Origin: Clostridium tagluense | Lineage (GTDB): Bacteria; Bacillota; Clostridia; Clostridiales; Clostridiaceae | Length of the DNA stretch: 64,000 bases | NCBI RefSeq assembly: GCF_003865095.1 | Contig: NZ_BHYK01000015.1 | Location: forward strand, 50,915-114,914 | Direction of reading: 5' to 3' | Shown here: piece after piece, positions 51,861-60,973 of the stretch | Position numbering within the stretch: position 1 is the stretch's first letter | Layout of the letters: each line of letters begins with the position of its first letter | Made by a program: the position numbers and the translations under genes | The notes under the pieces: generated by a model | The model's input: the letters and a program-made list of their open reading frames with translations, nothing else | The model's database searches: none | What the model was told of the DNA's origin: nothing

Positions 51861-52301
51861 ATGAACATAGCTTTTTTTCTTACGCCTAAAAATGAAGTTA
51901 TTTATGAAAAGCCAAGCTCTACAATGAGGCAAGCGTTAGAACGAATGGAATACCATAGGTATTCTGCTGTGCCCTTAGTAAATAAAAAAGGTAATTATGT
52001 AGGTACTTTAACAGAAGGTGATTTATTATGGAAACTAAAAAATACTCCAAATTTAAGTTTTAATGATACAAGTAAAATTTTAATTGAAGATATCCCAAGA
52101 CACATCTGTAACACACCAGTATTAATTAATTCAGACATAGAGAGTTTAATATCCCTAGCAAAAGATCAAAACTTTGTTCCCGTTGTGGATGACAATAATA
52201 TCTTTATAGGAATAATTAAAAGAAGTGATATAATAAGTTATTGTTTTAATTTATTATACGATAAAAATGAAATTAAAAGCTTTAAATTAATAGCAACATA
52301 A
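51861..52301 (+). CDS. CBS-domain pair protein
   Basis: 146 residues made of two CBS motifs: TMRQALERMEYHRYSAVPLVNKKGNYVGTLTEGDLLW (about 21-60) and the second ending FVPVVDDNNIFIGIIKRSDIISY (about 108-130). A CBS pair normally binds an adenine nucleotide. No other domain is attached. Many Firmicutes have this stand-alone type next to sugar or stress genes, function unknown. Ribosome site AAAGGATGGG. It ends at a terminator shared with nagB. Confidence 0.9.
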   Translation: MNIAFFLTPKNEVIYEKPSSTMRQALERMEYHRYSAVPLVNKKGNYVGTLTEGDLLWKLKNTPNLSFNDTSKILIEDIPRHICNTPVLINSDIESLISLAKDQNFVPVVDDNNIFIGIIKRSDIISYCFNLLYDKNEIKSFKLIAT

Positions 52302-52320
52302 GATACATGCAAATAAACAA

Positions 52321-52362
52321 AATCCCTATACTAGCTTAACTAGCTAGTATAGGGATTTTATT
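52321..52362. terminator. Bidirectional terminator between the CBS gene and nagB
   Basis: AAATCCCTATACTAG and its complement (15-bp arms, 52321-52335 and 52345-52359) with T runs on both strands; it ends the nag operon on the minus strand. Confidence 0.9.
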
Positions 52363-52363
52363 T

Positions 52364-53089
52364 TTATAAAAGGCTGGCAGCTTCCTTGTCTAAAATTATT
52401 GTTACATCATTGTGTAGCTGAATAATAGACGCTGGTACTTTAGGACTTATTTTTCCATTAATAGCTTTTGCTATAGCTTCAGCCTTGCCTATTCCATTGG
52501 CAAGTAAAAGGATCTTCTTAGAATTCATTATTGTCTTTATTCCCATACTTATGGCTTTTACTGGCACATCCTCTATTGAATCAAAAAACCTAGAATTAGC
52601 TTCTATAGTTTGCACGTTAAGATTGACTAAATGCGTCTCTGCCTCAAAATTCACATCTGGCTCATTGAATCCTATATGGCCGTTTCCACCTATACCTAGC
52701 ACTTGCATATCTATTCCAGAAGCTTGTTTTATTTTATCCTCATAGTCTGAGCATACAGCTTTAACATCTTTTGCCATGCCCCTTGGCACATTAATGTTTT
52801 CCATATTTATATTTATACTATTAAATAAATTAGCCATCATATAACTATAGTAACTTTGAGGATTTTCTCTATTAAGTCCATAATATTCGTCCAAATTAAA
52901 GGTTGTAACCTCTTTAAAATCTACTTCATTTTTATTATACAAAAGTATTAATTCCTTATACATCCCAAGTGGAGTATCTCCAGTCGCTAGTCCTAATATA
53001 CTATCTGGCTTTAACATTATTTGACTTGCAATCATCATTGCAGCTTTTTTACTCATTTCTTCATAATTATCTACTACTATTATTCTCAT
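52364..53089 (-). CDS. nagB: Glucosamine-6-phosphate deaminase
   Basis: 241 residues, normal for NagB. Family blocks: GLATGDTPLGMYKELI, TFNLDEYYGLNRENPQSYYSYM, QVLGIGGNGHIGFNEPD and KAISMGIKTIMNSKKILLLANG. It converts glucosamine-6-P to fructose-6-P and ammonia, the exit step of amino-sugar catabolism. Last gene of the gntR-murQ-nagA-nagB operon, 32 nt after nagA. Confidence 0.96.
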   Translation of the reverse strand: MRIIVVDNYEEMSKKAAMMIASQIMLKPDSILGLATGDTPLGMYKELILLYNKNEVDFKEVTTFNLDEYYGLNRENPQSYYSYMMANLFNSININMENINVPRGMAKDVKAVCSDYEDKIKQASGIDMQVLGIGGNGHIGFNEPDVNFEAETHLVNLNVQTIEANSRFFDSIEDVPVKAISMGIKTIMNSKKILLLANGIGKAEAIAKAINGKISPKVPASIIQLHNDVTIILDKEAASLL

Positions 53090-53121
53090 ATTTGCACCAC
53101 CTCATAATAATACTCAAAATC

Positions 53122-54303
53122 TTACTTTTGAGTTTGGAACACTATTTCCCCTTCAACTATTGTTAAAAGCACATCTATATCTTCATTAAAAATTACTATA
53201 TCTGCATCTAGTCCCACTTCTAAACTTCCCTTTTGATTATCCATATGAATAACCTTTGCTGGAACACTAGATGCCATTGCCACTGCCTCATAAATTTCTA
53301 AATTACTGTGACGCAGCATATTTTTCACAGCCTTATTTAAGGTTAATATACTACCAGCTAAAGTACCATTTTCAAGTTTTGCAGCTCCATTCTCAACTAT
53401 TACCTTCTGGCCACCAAGCTCATACATCCCACACTTCATACAACCCGCTCTCATGGAATCTGTTATAAGTACAATTTTATCCTTTTGCTTTACATTTATA
53501 AGTATATTAAAAATTGCGGGATGAATATGTATCATATCCGCTATTAACTCACAGGTTATATCACTTGTAAAAATCCCACCTACAATACCTGGTTTTCTAT
53601 GATTCAAGGGAGTCATAGCATTAAATGTATGGGTTGCATGGCTTATTCCACTGTCAATGGCCTTAAGTGTCTCTTCATAACTTGCATCTGAATGACCTAT
53701 TGATAACGTGATTTTAGAATTACCTTTTATTTTTTTTATAAAACTATGCTCCTTATCTTTTTCTGGTGCAAGCGTTATAATTTTAATAATATCTAAATAA
53801 TCCACTATAGTATCATAATTGGGTTCTATAATATTATCCGCCTTCTGAGCCCCTTTATACTTTTCATTTATAAATGGACCCTCCATATGTGCCCCTAAAA
53901 TCTTTGCTCCTTGATTATCCTTGGACATTGCTTCTCTTATAGCGTCTAAAGCACAATATATGCTACCCAGCTCCATAGTCATTGTAGTTGGTAAATATGC
54001 TGTTACTCCATTTTTAGCTATTGTAGTACTTATAACTCTTAAGGCCTCAGCCGTACCATCCATGGTATCATATCCTCCGGAGCCGTGAATATGAATATCA
54101 ATAAACCCAGGTGAAACATATTTTCCTTTAGCATCTATAACTTGTATTTCTTCCTTATACTCTTGTTTATAATCTTTCTTATAATTAAGGAACTCCTCCT
54201 TATTTATAATTTTTATGATCTGTTTTTCAAAAATTATAACATTATCATATATTACTCTATCTTTCATTATAAGTTTTCCATTAATTATAGCTTTAATTTT
54301 CAT
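53122..54303 (-). CDS. nagA: N-acetylglucosamine-6-phosphate deacetylase
   Basis: 393 residues. Metal-binding HIHGSGGYDTMDG, GAHMEGPFINEKYKGAQ, the histidines of LSIGHSDASYEE and SHATHTFNAMTP, and the catalytic aspartate in VLITDSMRAGC. It produces glucosamine-6-P and acetate. The ATG at 54301-54303 lies directly after AAGGGGTG with almost no spacer, so translation is probably coupled to murQ, which ends 16 nt upstream. A cysteine pair, CMKCGMYELGG, follows the aspartate. Confidence 0.95.
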   Translation of the reverse strand: MKIKAIINGKLIMKDRVIYDNVIIFEKQIIKIINKEEFLNYKKDYKQEYKEEIQVIDAKGKYVSPGFIDIHIHGSGGYDTMDGTAEALRVISTTIAKNGVTAYLPTTMTMELGSIYCALDAIREAMSKDNQGAKILGAHMEGPFINEKYKGAQKADNIIEPNYDTIVDYLDIIKIITLAPEKDKEHSFIKKIKGNSKITLSIGHSDASYEETLKAIDSGISHATHTFNAMTPLNHRKPGIVGGIFTSDITCELIADMIHIHPAIFNILINVKQKDKIVLITDSMRAGCMKCGMYELGGQKVIVENGAAKLENGTLAGSILTLNKAVKNMLRHSNLEIYEAVAMASSVPAKVIHMDNQKGSLEVGLDADIVIFNEDIDVLLTIVEGEIVFQTQK

Positions 54304-54319
54304 CACCCCTTCAAAATTA

Positions 54320-55195
54320 TTATAATATAGCTAAGGCCTTAGCTACGTTTCCCTTAGTCTTATCTAAGGCTTCTTTTGCTTTTTCAACCGTCACATCACT
54401 TTTAATTTTAACAATGCACACCTTAGGATCATATTCACAGATTTCTAAAATTTCATTTACTTTGCTGTCATCCACACCTGTGGCAAGCTTCACTATTTCC
54501 CGTACCCGCTGTTTTAGTTTTTTATTAATAGGTCGTACATTAACCATTAAATTAGAATAAGTTTTACCCGTTTTAATCATGGCTACGGTACTTAACATAT
54601 TTAAAACCATTTTTTGTGCAGTTCCTGCCTTCATTCTAGTAGATCCCAAAATAACCTCTGGTCCAACCTCTATATTTATGGCAACTTCACAAATGTCTTT
54701 AATTTTACCCTTTGAATTACATATAAGCGCTATAGTTTTGGAGCCCACTACCTTAGCATATTCCATGGCAGCTACCACATAAGGAGTATTGCCACTAGCA
54801 GTTATACCTACTAAAACATCTTTTTTATTTATATTTACCATTTTTAAATCATGGATAGCAAGTTCTGGATTATCCTCTGTATGTTCAAGCCATCCGCTTA
54901 AGGCTTCTACTCCACCAGAAATAATTCCCTGAACCATAGTATCGGGAGTTCCAAAGGTAGGAGGACATTCTGAGGCATCCATTACTCCTAATTTTCCACT
55001 TGTTCCACTTCCAATATAAAAAAGTCTCCCTCCCTCTTCAAAGCTTTGAATGATTAATTCTACTGATTTTTCTATGTTACTAAGCTCTTTTTCAATAGCT
55101 ATAGCTACTTTTTTGTCCTCATCATTCACCTTTTTAAGAATTTCAAAGATGCTAAGTTTATCTAAATTTGATTCATCAACCTTATTTTTTTCCAT
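54320..55195 (-). CDS. murQ: N-acetylmuramic acid 6-phosphate etherase
   Basis: 291 residues, SIS-domain lyase. Diagnostic blocks: GRLFYIGSGTSGKLGVMDASECPPTFGTPD, GIISGGVEALSGWLEHTEDN, GITASGNTPYVVAAMEYA and STRMKAGTAQKMVLNMLSTV. It cleaves the lactyl ether of MurNAc-6-P to give GlcNAc-6-P and D-lactate, linking muropeptide salvage to NagA/NagB. AAGGAGG ribosome site. It follows the GntR gene by 53 nt. Confidence 0.97.
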   Translation of the reverse strand: MEKNKVDESNLDKLSIFEILKKVNDEDKKVAIAIEKELSNIEKSVELIIQSFEEGGRLFYIGSGTSGKLGVMDASECPPTFGTPDTMVQGIISGGVEALSGWLEHTEDNPELAIHDLKMVNINKKDVLVGITASGNTPYVVAAMEYAKVVGSKTIALICNSKGKIKDICEVAINIEVGPEVILGSTRMKAGTAQKMVLNMLSTVAMIKTGKTYSNLMVNVRPINKKLKQRVREIVKLATGVDDSKVNEILEICEYDPKVCIVKIKSDVTVEKAKEALDKTKGNVAKALAIL

Positions 55196-55248
55196 AAGAA
55201 ACCTCCTTGTATAACTCTTTAGATAGACAATAACCCAATTGCTTTCTC

Positions 55249-55980
55249 TTATTTTAAAATTATTTGATATTTATACTTATCACTTCTATATATAGCTTTA
55301 GTATATTCAATAGGAGTTTCATTTTCTAAATAAGTTGTTCGCCTAAATATTAATGCCAGTGCAGAATTTTCTTGATTTAGAAGCTTACTTTCATATTCAT
55401 TTAGCATTGTGGGCTCAATGGTTTGTTTGGCTTTATCCGGGTAATGCCCATACTTTTCTCGAAAAATCGCATATAGTGATTTATTTTCAATAATATCTCT
55501 AGTCATTCCCTTAAATAAATAATATGGAAGCCATGCTGTTTCAATAGCTACTGGTTGATCATCACTAAATCTTAGCCTTATAATTTCAATGATTTTATTT
55601 TCCTCTTCAGGCATTTTAAGTTCAAGTTTGTATTTTTTTGTTGCCTCTACAACCTTAAAAGATAATAATTTAGTTTTTGATACAGCTCCATTTTCTTCCA
55701 TTTGTTCAGTGAAACCTTTGAGCTGTGATATTTCTCGATTAACCTTTGCAATAGATACAAAAGTTCCTTTTCCCTGTTCTCTATAAACTAAGCCCTCATT
55801 TACTAAGGACATAATAGCCTTATTTACGGTCATTCTACTAACTCCTTGAATTTCACAAAGCTCCCTTTCTGTTGGAATTGCTTGTCCTGGCTTTAAAATT
55901 TCATTTTCTATCATTTCTTGTAGTATCTCTTTTATCTGATAATGAAGTGGTATAGGAATATCCTTTGAAATCTTTTTCAA
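55249..55980 (-). CDS. GntR/HutC-family regulator of the amino-sugar operon
   Basis: 243 residues. Winged HTH at the N-terminus (IPLHYQIKEILQEMIENEILKPGQAIPTERELCEIQGVSRMTVNKAIMSLVNEGLVYREQGKGTFV), then a UTRA effector domain (about 85-240) with EIIRLRFSDDQPVAIETAWLPYYLF and TTYLENETPIEYTKAIYRSDKY. The layout matches NagR (YvoA) of B. subtilis, which senses GlcN-6-P or GlcNAc-6-P. Start TTG with GAGGAGG 8 nt before. It opens the operon, so autoregulation is likely; candidate operator at 56013-56066. Confidence 0.92.
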   Translation of the reverse strand: MKKISKDIPIPLHYQIKEILQEMIENEILKPGQAIPTERELCEIQGVSRMTVNKAIMSLVNEGLVYREQGKGTFVSIAKVNREISQLKGFTEQMEENGAVSKTKLLSFKVVEATKKYKLELKMPEEENKIIEIIRLRFSDDQPVAIETAWLPYYLFKGMTRDIIENKSLYAIFREKYGHYPDKAKQTIEPTMLNEYESKLLNQENSALALIFRRTTYLENETPIEYTKAIYRSDKYKYQIILK

Positions 55981-56012
55981 ATCTTTTTCCTCCTCAATTA
56001 GTAGTAAATTTT

Positions 56013-56066
56013 TGTATACATAAGCACAGTTGATATGTTATCATGTTGTTATGTTGTATATATCAA
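56013..56066. promoter_or_regulatory. Candidate operator region of the gntR-murQ-nagAB operon
   Basis: The palindrome TGTATACA (56013-56020) resembles the TATA-centred sites of HutC-type regulators. A second pair, TTGATAT (56030) and ATATCAA (to 56066), is inverted. Both lie 33-86 nt upstream of the TTG start. Confidence 0.35.
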
Positions 56067-56119
56067 TTATATTTCAAATCCATTTTTTTTACAACCTATT
56101 TAATTTAATAAATAAAATT

Positions 56120-56227
56120 TTAACGACATTTCAGAAGGAAAGTCTCCCATTTTTATAAGTGGGAGTTACAAACTATAATAAATAAAAAACTTCAGTGGGA
56201 ATCTAAATCTCCTTCTGAAGTCGTTAA
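56120..56227. repeat. 108-bp hairpin element, IS200/IS605-like remnant or structured RNA
   Basis: Outer arms TTAACGAC-AT-TTCAGAAGGA and TCCTTCTGAA-GTCGTTAA are inverted copies with a 2-nt bulge. An inner hairpin, CTCCC-atttttataagt-GGGAG, sits at about 56143-56165, and CAGTGGGAATCTAAATCTCC precedes the right arm. No protein gene. The nested-hairpin ends recall IS200/IS605 elements, but that comparison is from memory. Confidence 0.6.
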
Positions 56228-56296
56228 TATTGCAGCACCGCAGGTGATGATTTAGTATTCTTATTATCTAATTTGAAGTAATACGGAGGGGGTATA

Positions 56297-57151
56297 TTGT
56301 TTATGAATTTTCTTTTCAAAGCTGATTATACAATACAAAAGGTATTCAATAATAATGTTCTATTAGTTACACAAAAAAATAGTGAAAAAATACTCTTTGG
56401 AAAAGGCTTAGGTTTTGGTAAACATTTTGGTGATATACTTTCCTCAAAGACAGAAATAGATAAAATCTTTTCTTTGGATGATAAAACTAATTATCATAAT
56501 TTTAAAGAACTTGTAACTACTGTGGATAATGAATTAATTGGTCTATGTGAAGAAATTATATTTATGATATCAAAAGAGCTTAATGAAGACTTAAATGAAA
56601 AAATACATATTTCACTTACAGACCATATTGCTTTTACCTTAAAAAGACTTAAACAAAATGATGAAATTATAAATCCATTTTTAGTAGAAACTGAAACACT
56701 ATATAAAAGAGAATTCGAAATAGCTAAAAAAGCTGTCTCTATGCTTGAAAAGAAGCTGAATATAATAATTCCAGATGGAGAAATAGGCTTTATTACACTA
56801 CACATTCATTCAGCTAGAAATAATGGAAAGTTATCAAATACTATAAAGTATGCTTTCTTATCTAATTCAATTATTGAATTAATAGAAGATAGTTTAGATT
56901 TAGAAATAGATACAGGATCAATTGACTATGCAAGATTTATAACTCATATTCGCTTTGCTATTGAACGACTAATTAACAATACCCCTATTAGGAATGAATT
57001 AATTGATGTTATCAAAAAACAATACAGTGATTCTTATACCTTAGCCCAAAAAGTTTGTAATCTTTTAGCATCAGAATTGCAGTTAAATGTGATGGAAGAT
57101 GAAGTTGCATACATCGCTGTGCATATAGAAAAATTTAAACATGCCTCGTGA
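56297..57151 (+). CDS. glcT: GlcT-type transcription antiterminator (BglG family)
   Basis: 284 residues. RNA-binding CAT domain (about 1-60: YTIQKVFNNNVLLVTQKNSEKILFGKGLGFGKHFGD), then PRD1 (about 70-175) and PRD2 (about 176-284). Histidines at the regulatory PTS phosphorylation positions are present: LTDH110, TLH169, ITH217, AVH276. The matching RNA target is in the ptsG leader at 41161-41190. The start is either TTG 56297, 7 nt after GGAGG, or ATG 56303. Followed by a strong terminator. Confidence 0.92.
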   Translation: MFMNFLFKADYTIQKVFNNNVLLVTQKNSEKILFGKGLGFGKHFGDILSSKTEIDKIFSLDDKTNYHNFKELVTTVDNELIGLCEEIIFMISKELNEDLNEKIHISLTDHIAFTLKRLKQNDEIINPFLVETETLYKREFEIAKKAVSMLEKKLNIIIPDGEIGFITLHIHSARNNGKLSNTIKYAFLSNSIIELIEDSLDLEIDTGSIDYARFITHIRFAIERLINNTPIRNELIDVIKKQYSDSYTLAQKVCNLLASELQLNVMEDEVAYIAVHIEKFKHAS

Positions 57152-57164
57152 CTATGAAGCAATA

Positions 57165-57210
57165 GAAAAAAGGTTAATAAGAACTTTCTGTTCTTATTAA
57201 CCTTTTTTCT
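57165..57210 (+). terminator. Terminator of glcT
   Basis: AAAAAAGGTTAATAAGAA and its complement with an 8-nt loop, followed by a T run. Confidence 0.9.
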
Positions 57211-57251
57211 ATCTTTAGCCTTATATCATCACCTAGTATACTTAAATATGG

Positions 57252-59390
57252 CTAAACCTTCATGGCCCTCATAGAATTTAGCACTGCAATTAGAGCAACT
57301 CCTACATCACCAAAAACAGCTTCCCACATTGTAGAAATCCCGAAAACTGCTAATATTAAAATAGCTATTTTTACACTTAGTGCAAATATAATATTTTGCA
57401 TAACAATCCGCTTTGTTTTCCTCGCAATGACAATAGCTTCAGCAATTTTTGAAGGTTCATCAGTCATTATCACTATATCTGCAGCTTCTATTGCAGCATC
57501 CGAACCTACTCCACCCATTGCTATTCCTATATCTGCTCTTGCAAGCACCGGAGCATCATTAATGCCATCACCTACAAATACTATCTTTCCTTTAGATGAT
57601 TTTTGCTTTTGAAGCATTTCTAACTTTTCAACCTTTCCATGTGGAAGTAGTTGCGAGTAAACTTCATCTACACCTAGGATTTTTCCAATACCCTCAGCTA
57701 TATCTTTATTATCACCTGTAAGCATTACTATTTTCTTAATACCCATAGACTTTAAGCTAGCTATAGCGGAAATAGAATCTTCCTTTATCTCATCAGAAAT
57801 TATAATACTACCTACATATTTCTTATCTATGGCTACATATATTATGGTTCCTACATTTTCAGCTTTATTATAAGAAATTTTCTCACTATCCATTAATTTC
57901 GAATTACCAGCTAGCACATATTTTCCTTTTACTTTAGCTCTAATACCCATGCCAGATATTTCTTCCACATCTTTAATATCTTCTTTACATACATCTTTGC
58001 CATAAGCTTTTAGTATAGAAGTTGCAATAGGATGGTTTGAATTGCTTTCTACAAAAGCTACATACTCTAATAATTCATTTTTGCTAATTCCCATTTCTTC
58101 ATGTATTTCTGTAACCACAAATACTCCTTTAGTTAAAGTACCTGTTTTATCAAAAACCACCACCTCAACACTATTTAATGCCTCTAAGTAATTTCCACCT
58201 TTTACCAAGATGCCATTTTTAGATGCCCCACCTATTCCTCCAAAGAATCCAAGTGGAATAGATATCACGAGTGCACAAGGACAAGATACTACTAAAAATA
58301 CTAATGCCCTATATATCCACTCAGAAAAAGTAGCACCAGATATTAAAAGAGGTGGAAGTACTGCAAGGATAATTGCACTTATAACTACAATTGGTGTGTA
58401 ATACCTTGCAAATTTTGTTATAAAATTTTCAGTGGGTGCTTTTTTACTGCTAGCATTTTGTACTAAATCCAAAATTTTAGCCAAAGTTGACTCTCCAAAT
58501 TCTTTCGCAACCTCTATAGTCAATAATCCATTTTTATTTATACATCCAGCTAAAATTTCATCACCGCTTTTAACTTGTCTTGGAACTGATTCGCCAGTTA
58601 ATGCAGCTGTATCTACTAAGGACTTACCCTCTATTACCCTTCCATCTAAAGGTACTTTTTCTCCTGGCTTTACTATTATAATATCTCCAATGTGTACATC
58701 TTCCGGATCTACTTTAACAATTTCATCTTTAATCTTTTTATTTGCATAATCTGGCCTTATATCCATAAGTGCAGATATAGATTTTCTTGATTTATTTACA
58801 GCTGCTTCTTGAAAAAATTCTCCTATTTGGTAAAAAAGCATAACTCCTACGCCTTCTGGAAATTGTCCAATAGAAAACGCTCCCACAGTAGCCAGGGCCA
58901 TTAAGAAGTTTTCATCAAACACCTCTCCTCTTAATATATTTTTTATAGCTACTATAAGGACTTCTCCACCGATTAATAAATAGCTTGTAAGAAATAACCA
59001 AAATTCAACCCAATAATCTAATTTAAATACAACTGCTATTATAAAAATTGCTATGCCTATAGAAACTGCCATAATTTTATTTTTATTATTTCCTTCTTCT
59101 ACCTTGGTCTTGCTATGATTATGACCTTTTTCCTCATATTTAAATGTATTTTCTTTTTTTGGTATAAGCACAACATCCGGTTCTATCCTCTTAACTATTT
59201 TTTTTACTTCCTCTATAACAATTAATATTTTATCTTCGCTTTGAAACTTAATTACTAAGTTTTTACTAATAAAATTTATATTTGCATCAACTACCCCATC
59301 TATTTTTTTGCAATTAGCTTCAATTTTATTCGCACAATTAGCACAACCTAAACCTTCTAAAATGAATTCTCTTTTTATTATAGTCTCCAT
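57252..59390 (-). CDS. cadA: Heavy-metal P1B-type ATPase (Cd/Zn/Pb/Co exporter)
   Basis: 712 residues. N-terminal metal-binding domain with GLGCANCANKIEANCKKIDG, then a histidine-containing linker (EEKGHNHSKTKVEE). The transmembrane metal site is SCPCALV (CPC), the actuator loop TGES, phosphorylation site DKTGTLTKG, and hinge GDGINDAPVLARADIGIAMG. The C-terminal DVGVALIAVLNSMRAMK is typical of CadA/ZntA. It exports divalent soft metals across the membrane. It follows its ArsR-type regulator by 55 nt on the same strand. Confidence 0.95.
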   Translation of the reverse strand: METIIKREFILEGLGCANCANKIEANCKKIDGVVDANINFISKNLVIKFQSEDKILIVIEEVKKIVKRIEPDVVLIPKKENTFKYEEKGHNHSKTKVEEGNNKNKIMAVSIGIAIFIIAVVFKLDYWVEFWLFLTSYLLIGGEVLIVAIKNILRGEVFDENFLMALATVGAFSIGQFPEGVGVMLFYQIGEFFQEAAVNKSRKSISALMDIRPDYANKKIKDEIVKVDPEDVHIGDIIIVKPGEKVPLDGRVIEGKSLVDTAALTGESVPRQVKSGDEILAGCINKNGLLTIEVAKEFGESTLAKILDLVQNASSKKAPTENFITKFARYYTPIVVISAIILAVLPPLLISGATFSEWIYRALVFLVVSCPCALVISIPLGFFGGIGGASKNGILVKGGNYLEALNSVEVVVFDKTGTLTKGVFVVTEIHEEMGISKNELLEYVAFVESNSNHPIATSILKAYGKDVCKEDIKDVEEISGMGIRAKVKGKYVLAGNSKLMDSEKISYNKAENVGTIIYVAIDKKYVGSIIISDEIKEDSISAIASLKSMGIKKIVMLTGDNKDIAEGIGKILGVDEVYSQLLPHGKVEKLEMLQKQKSSKGKIVFVGDGINDAPVLARADIGIAMGGVGSDAAIEAADIVIMTDEPSKIAEAIVIARKTKRIVMQNIIFALSVKIAILILAVFGISTMWEAVFGDVGVALIAVLNSMRAMKV

Positions 59391-59445
59391 TTTCTCCCCC
59401 TCTTACAATTTTTTTTATGTATTTTTACTTTATAATAATAGAATA

Positions 59446-59808
59446 TTATTTTAATTCTTTTATGTGTATAAGTCCCTGATCAAAAATTTGTTTAACATGT
59501 TCGTCATCCAAGGAATAGAACACAACCTTACCTTCGCGCCTATGTTTCACAAGTCTAGCATTTTTAAGTACACGAAGTTGATGTGAAATAGCTGATTGAG
59601 TCATATTAAGAAGAGCTGCTATATCACAAACACACATTTCAGTTTGGAATAGCACACAAAGAATTCTAATTCTTGTAGTATCACCAAAAACTTTAAAAAG
59701 TTCTGCTAAGTCATACAGTGTTTCTTCTTGTGGTATTGATTTTCTAACTTTTTCTACCACATCTTCATGTATAGTAGAACAAGTGCAAAACTCTATTTTT
59801 TTTACCAT
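59446..59808 (-). CDS. ArsR/SmtB-family metal-sensing repressor (CadC-like)
   Basis: 120 residues. Winged HTH with FGDTTRIRILCVLFQTEMCVCDIAALLNMTQSAISHQLRVLKNARLV. The alpha-3N metal site is present: C8 and C10 near the N-terminus plus C59 and C61. The SmtB-type alpha-5 zinc site is also complete in spacing: D102, H104, H115, E118. I chose the third in-frame ATG (59806-59808) because TGGAGGAAAGC precedes it; the two upstream ATGs lie inside a 30-bp inverted repeat that is probably its operator. It represses cadA; metals should release it. Confidence 0.93.
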   Translation of the reverse strand: MVKKIEFCTCSTIHEDVVEKVRKSIPQEETLYDLAELFKVFGDTTRIRILCVLFQTEMCVCDIAALLNMTQSAISHQLRVLKNARLVKHRREGKVVFYSLDDEHVKQIFDQGLIHIKELK

Positions 59809-59823
59809 TTGCTTTCCTCCATT

Positions 59824-59853
59824 CATATGAACACATGAATTGTTATTCATATG
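59824..59853. promoter_or_regulatory. Operator for the ArsR-type repressor
   Basis: CATATGAACA and TTATTCATATG are the inverted ends of a 30-bp imperfect palindrome, 16 nt upstream of the start codon. Size and sequence fit SmtB/CadC operators (12-2-12 style). Confidence 0.65.
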
Positions 59854-59894
59854 TTATTATATTACATTTATTGATAATTGTCAAACATATTTTA

Positions 59895-59995
59895 GGTACG
59901 GTTAACAACTATTTAAACCAAAAGGTACAAGTTTTCATAAAAAACTTGTACCTTTTGAAATATCGTTAAAGGATAGATAATTGTTAACTGTCCCC
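59895..59995. repeat. 101-bp palindromic repeat (GGGACAGTTAACAAC family) carrying a terminator
   Basis: Ends GGTACGGTTAACAACT and TTGTTAACTGTCCCC are inverted copies of the ends at 37236. The middle holds a 16-bp perfect hairpin, AAAAGGTACAAGTTTT (59920-59935) with its complement (59941-59956), which could end transcription of the chemoreceptor gene on the minus strand. Confidence 0.75.
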
Positions 59996-60017
59996 ATTGA
60001 TTTCTTTTGATTTATTC

Positions 60018-60878
60018 CTATAATTTGCTTGCCATTTCAGCCAAAGTCTCTGCACTCTTATTCAATTCTTTTACAGAATGAATTATTTGAGTTAGTTCCT
60101 GTTCTTGTTTTTCAGCAGAAGTCATAGCAATACCAATAATCTTTTCTACTTTGCCTACTGAATCCTTAATACTTTTCAATATAGTATTTATTTCAGTTAT
60201 AGATTGGGTACTAGATCCAGATAATTTTCTTATTTCAGATGCTACAACACCAAATCCTTTTCCAAGCTCACCTGCTCTAGATGCCTCTATTGCAGCATTT
60301 AACCCTAGAAGATTTGTTTGTTTTGCTATACCTTCGATAAATTTAATTATATCATCCGTATTATTGCATTGATCTGAAGTATTTTTTACTTCATCTACAA
60401 CCTTAGTGTTTATTTCCCTAATATTTTGTATATCAGTATTAATTACATTTGCCACTTTTAATATAGATGCAGTTGCATTTGATAAGTCAACAGACATTTT
60501 AGTAATTTTAGTACTATTTACTAAATTTTTACCATAAGATATTGCACCTACCACTTTACCCTGCTCGTCCTTCAGTGGAATTGCAACTACTCTAATACTC
60601 ATATTATTATAATCGTCAACTGTAAAAGCTTTCATTTTACCACTTTCCATAACTTCTCTTAGTGCTTCGCCCTTGGGAATTATCTTTCCTACTTGAGAAT
60701 AAGCAGGCATATTTTTACTTTCAACAAACTTAACAAATCTTTGCTTATCTGTTAATGTAAAAGCAATCTCGTCCTCAAATAATGCAGGTAATTGATCTAA
60801 TATTTCTATGAAACTAGTTATTATTATGTGTGTCTCACCTGTATTTTCAGTTTCTTTTGATAATAATTTATTGTTCAC
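60018..60878 (-). CDS. Soluble methyl-accepting chemotaxis-like protein
   Basis: 286 residues without membrane helices. N-terminal sensory part about 1-125 ([36 protein letters not shown]...GAISYGKNL), PAS-like, with [13 protein letters not shown] typical of clostridial soluble chemoreceptors. Then a shortened signalling domain with the kinase-binding tip [37 protein letters not shown] and a following coiled coil. No adaptation pentapeptide seen. Start GTG with GGGGG about 6 nt before. It should act in the cytosol; the signal is not readable. Confidence 0.9.
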   Translation of the reverse strand: MNNKLLSKETENTGETHIIITSFIEILDQLPALFEDEIAFTLTDKQRFVKFVESKNMPAYSQVGKIIPKGEALREVMESGKMKAFTVDDYNNMSIRVVAIPLKDEQGKVVGAISYGKNLVNSTKITKMSVDLSNATASILKVANVINTDIQNIREINTKVVDEVKNTSDQCNNTDDIIKFIEGIAKQTNLLGLNAAIEASRAGELGKGFGVVASEIRKLSGSSTQSITEINTILKSIKDSVGKVEKIIGIAMTSAEKQEQELTQIIHSVKELNKSAETLAEMASKL

Positions 60879-60973
60879 TTTTACCCCCGCTCAATATTTT
60901 AGTTTGATTTTTTCTTTCATAAAATAAAGTACAATTAATCAGTAATTTATCATAAGCTTGTATTTTTGTAAAA

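Noticed and set aside
57262..57612. Plus-strand frame opposite the P-type ATPase
   Set aside because: Shadow of cadA; no ribosome site.
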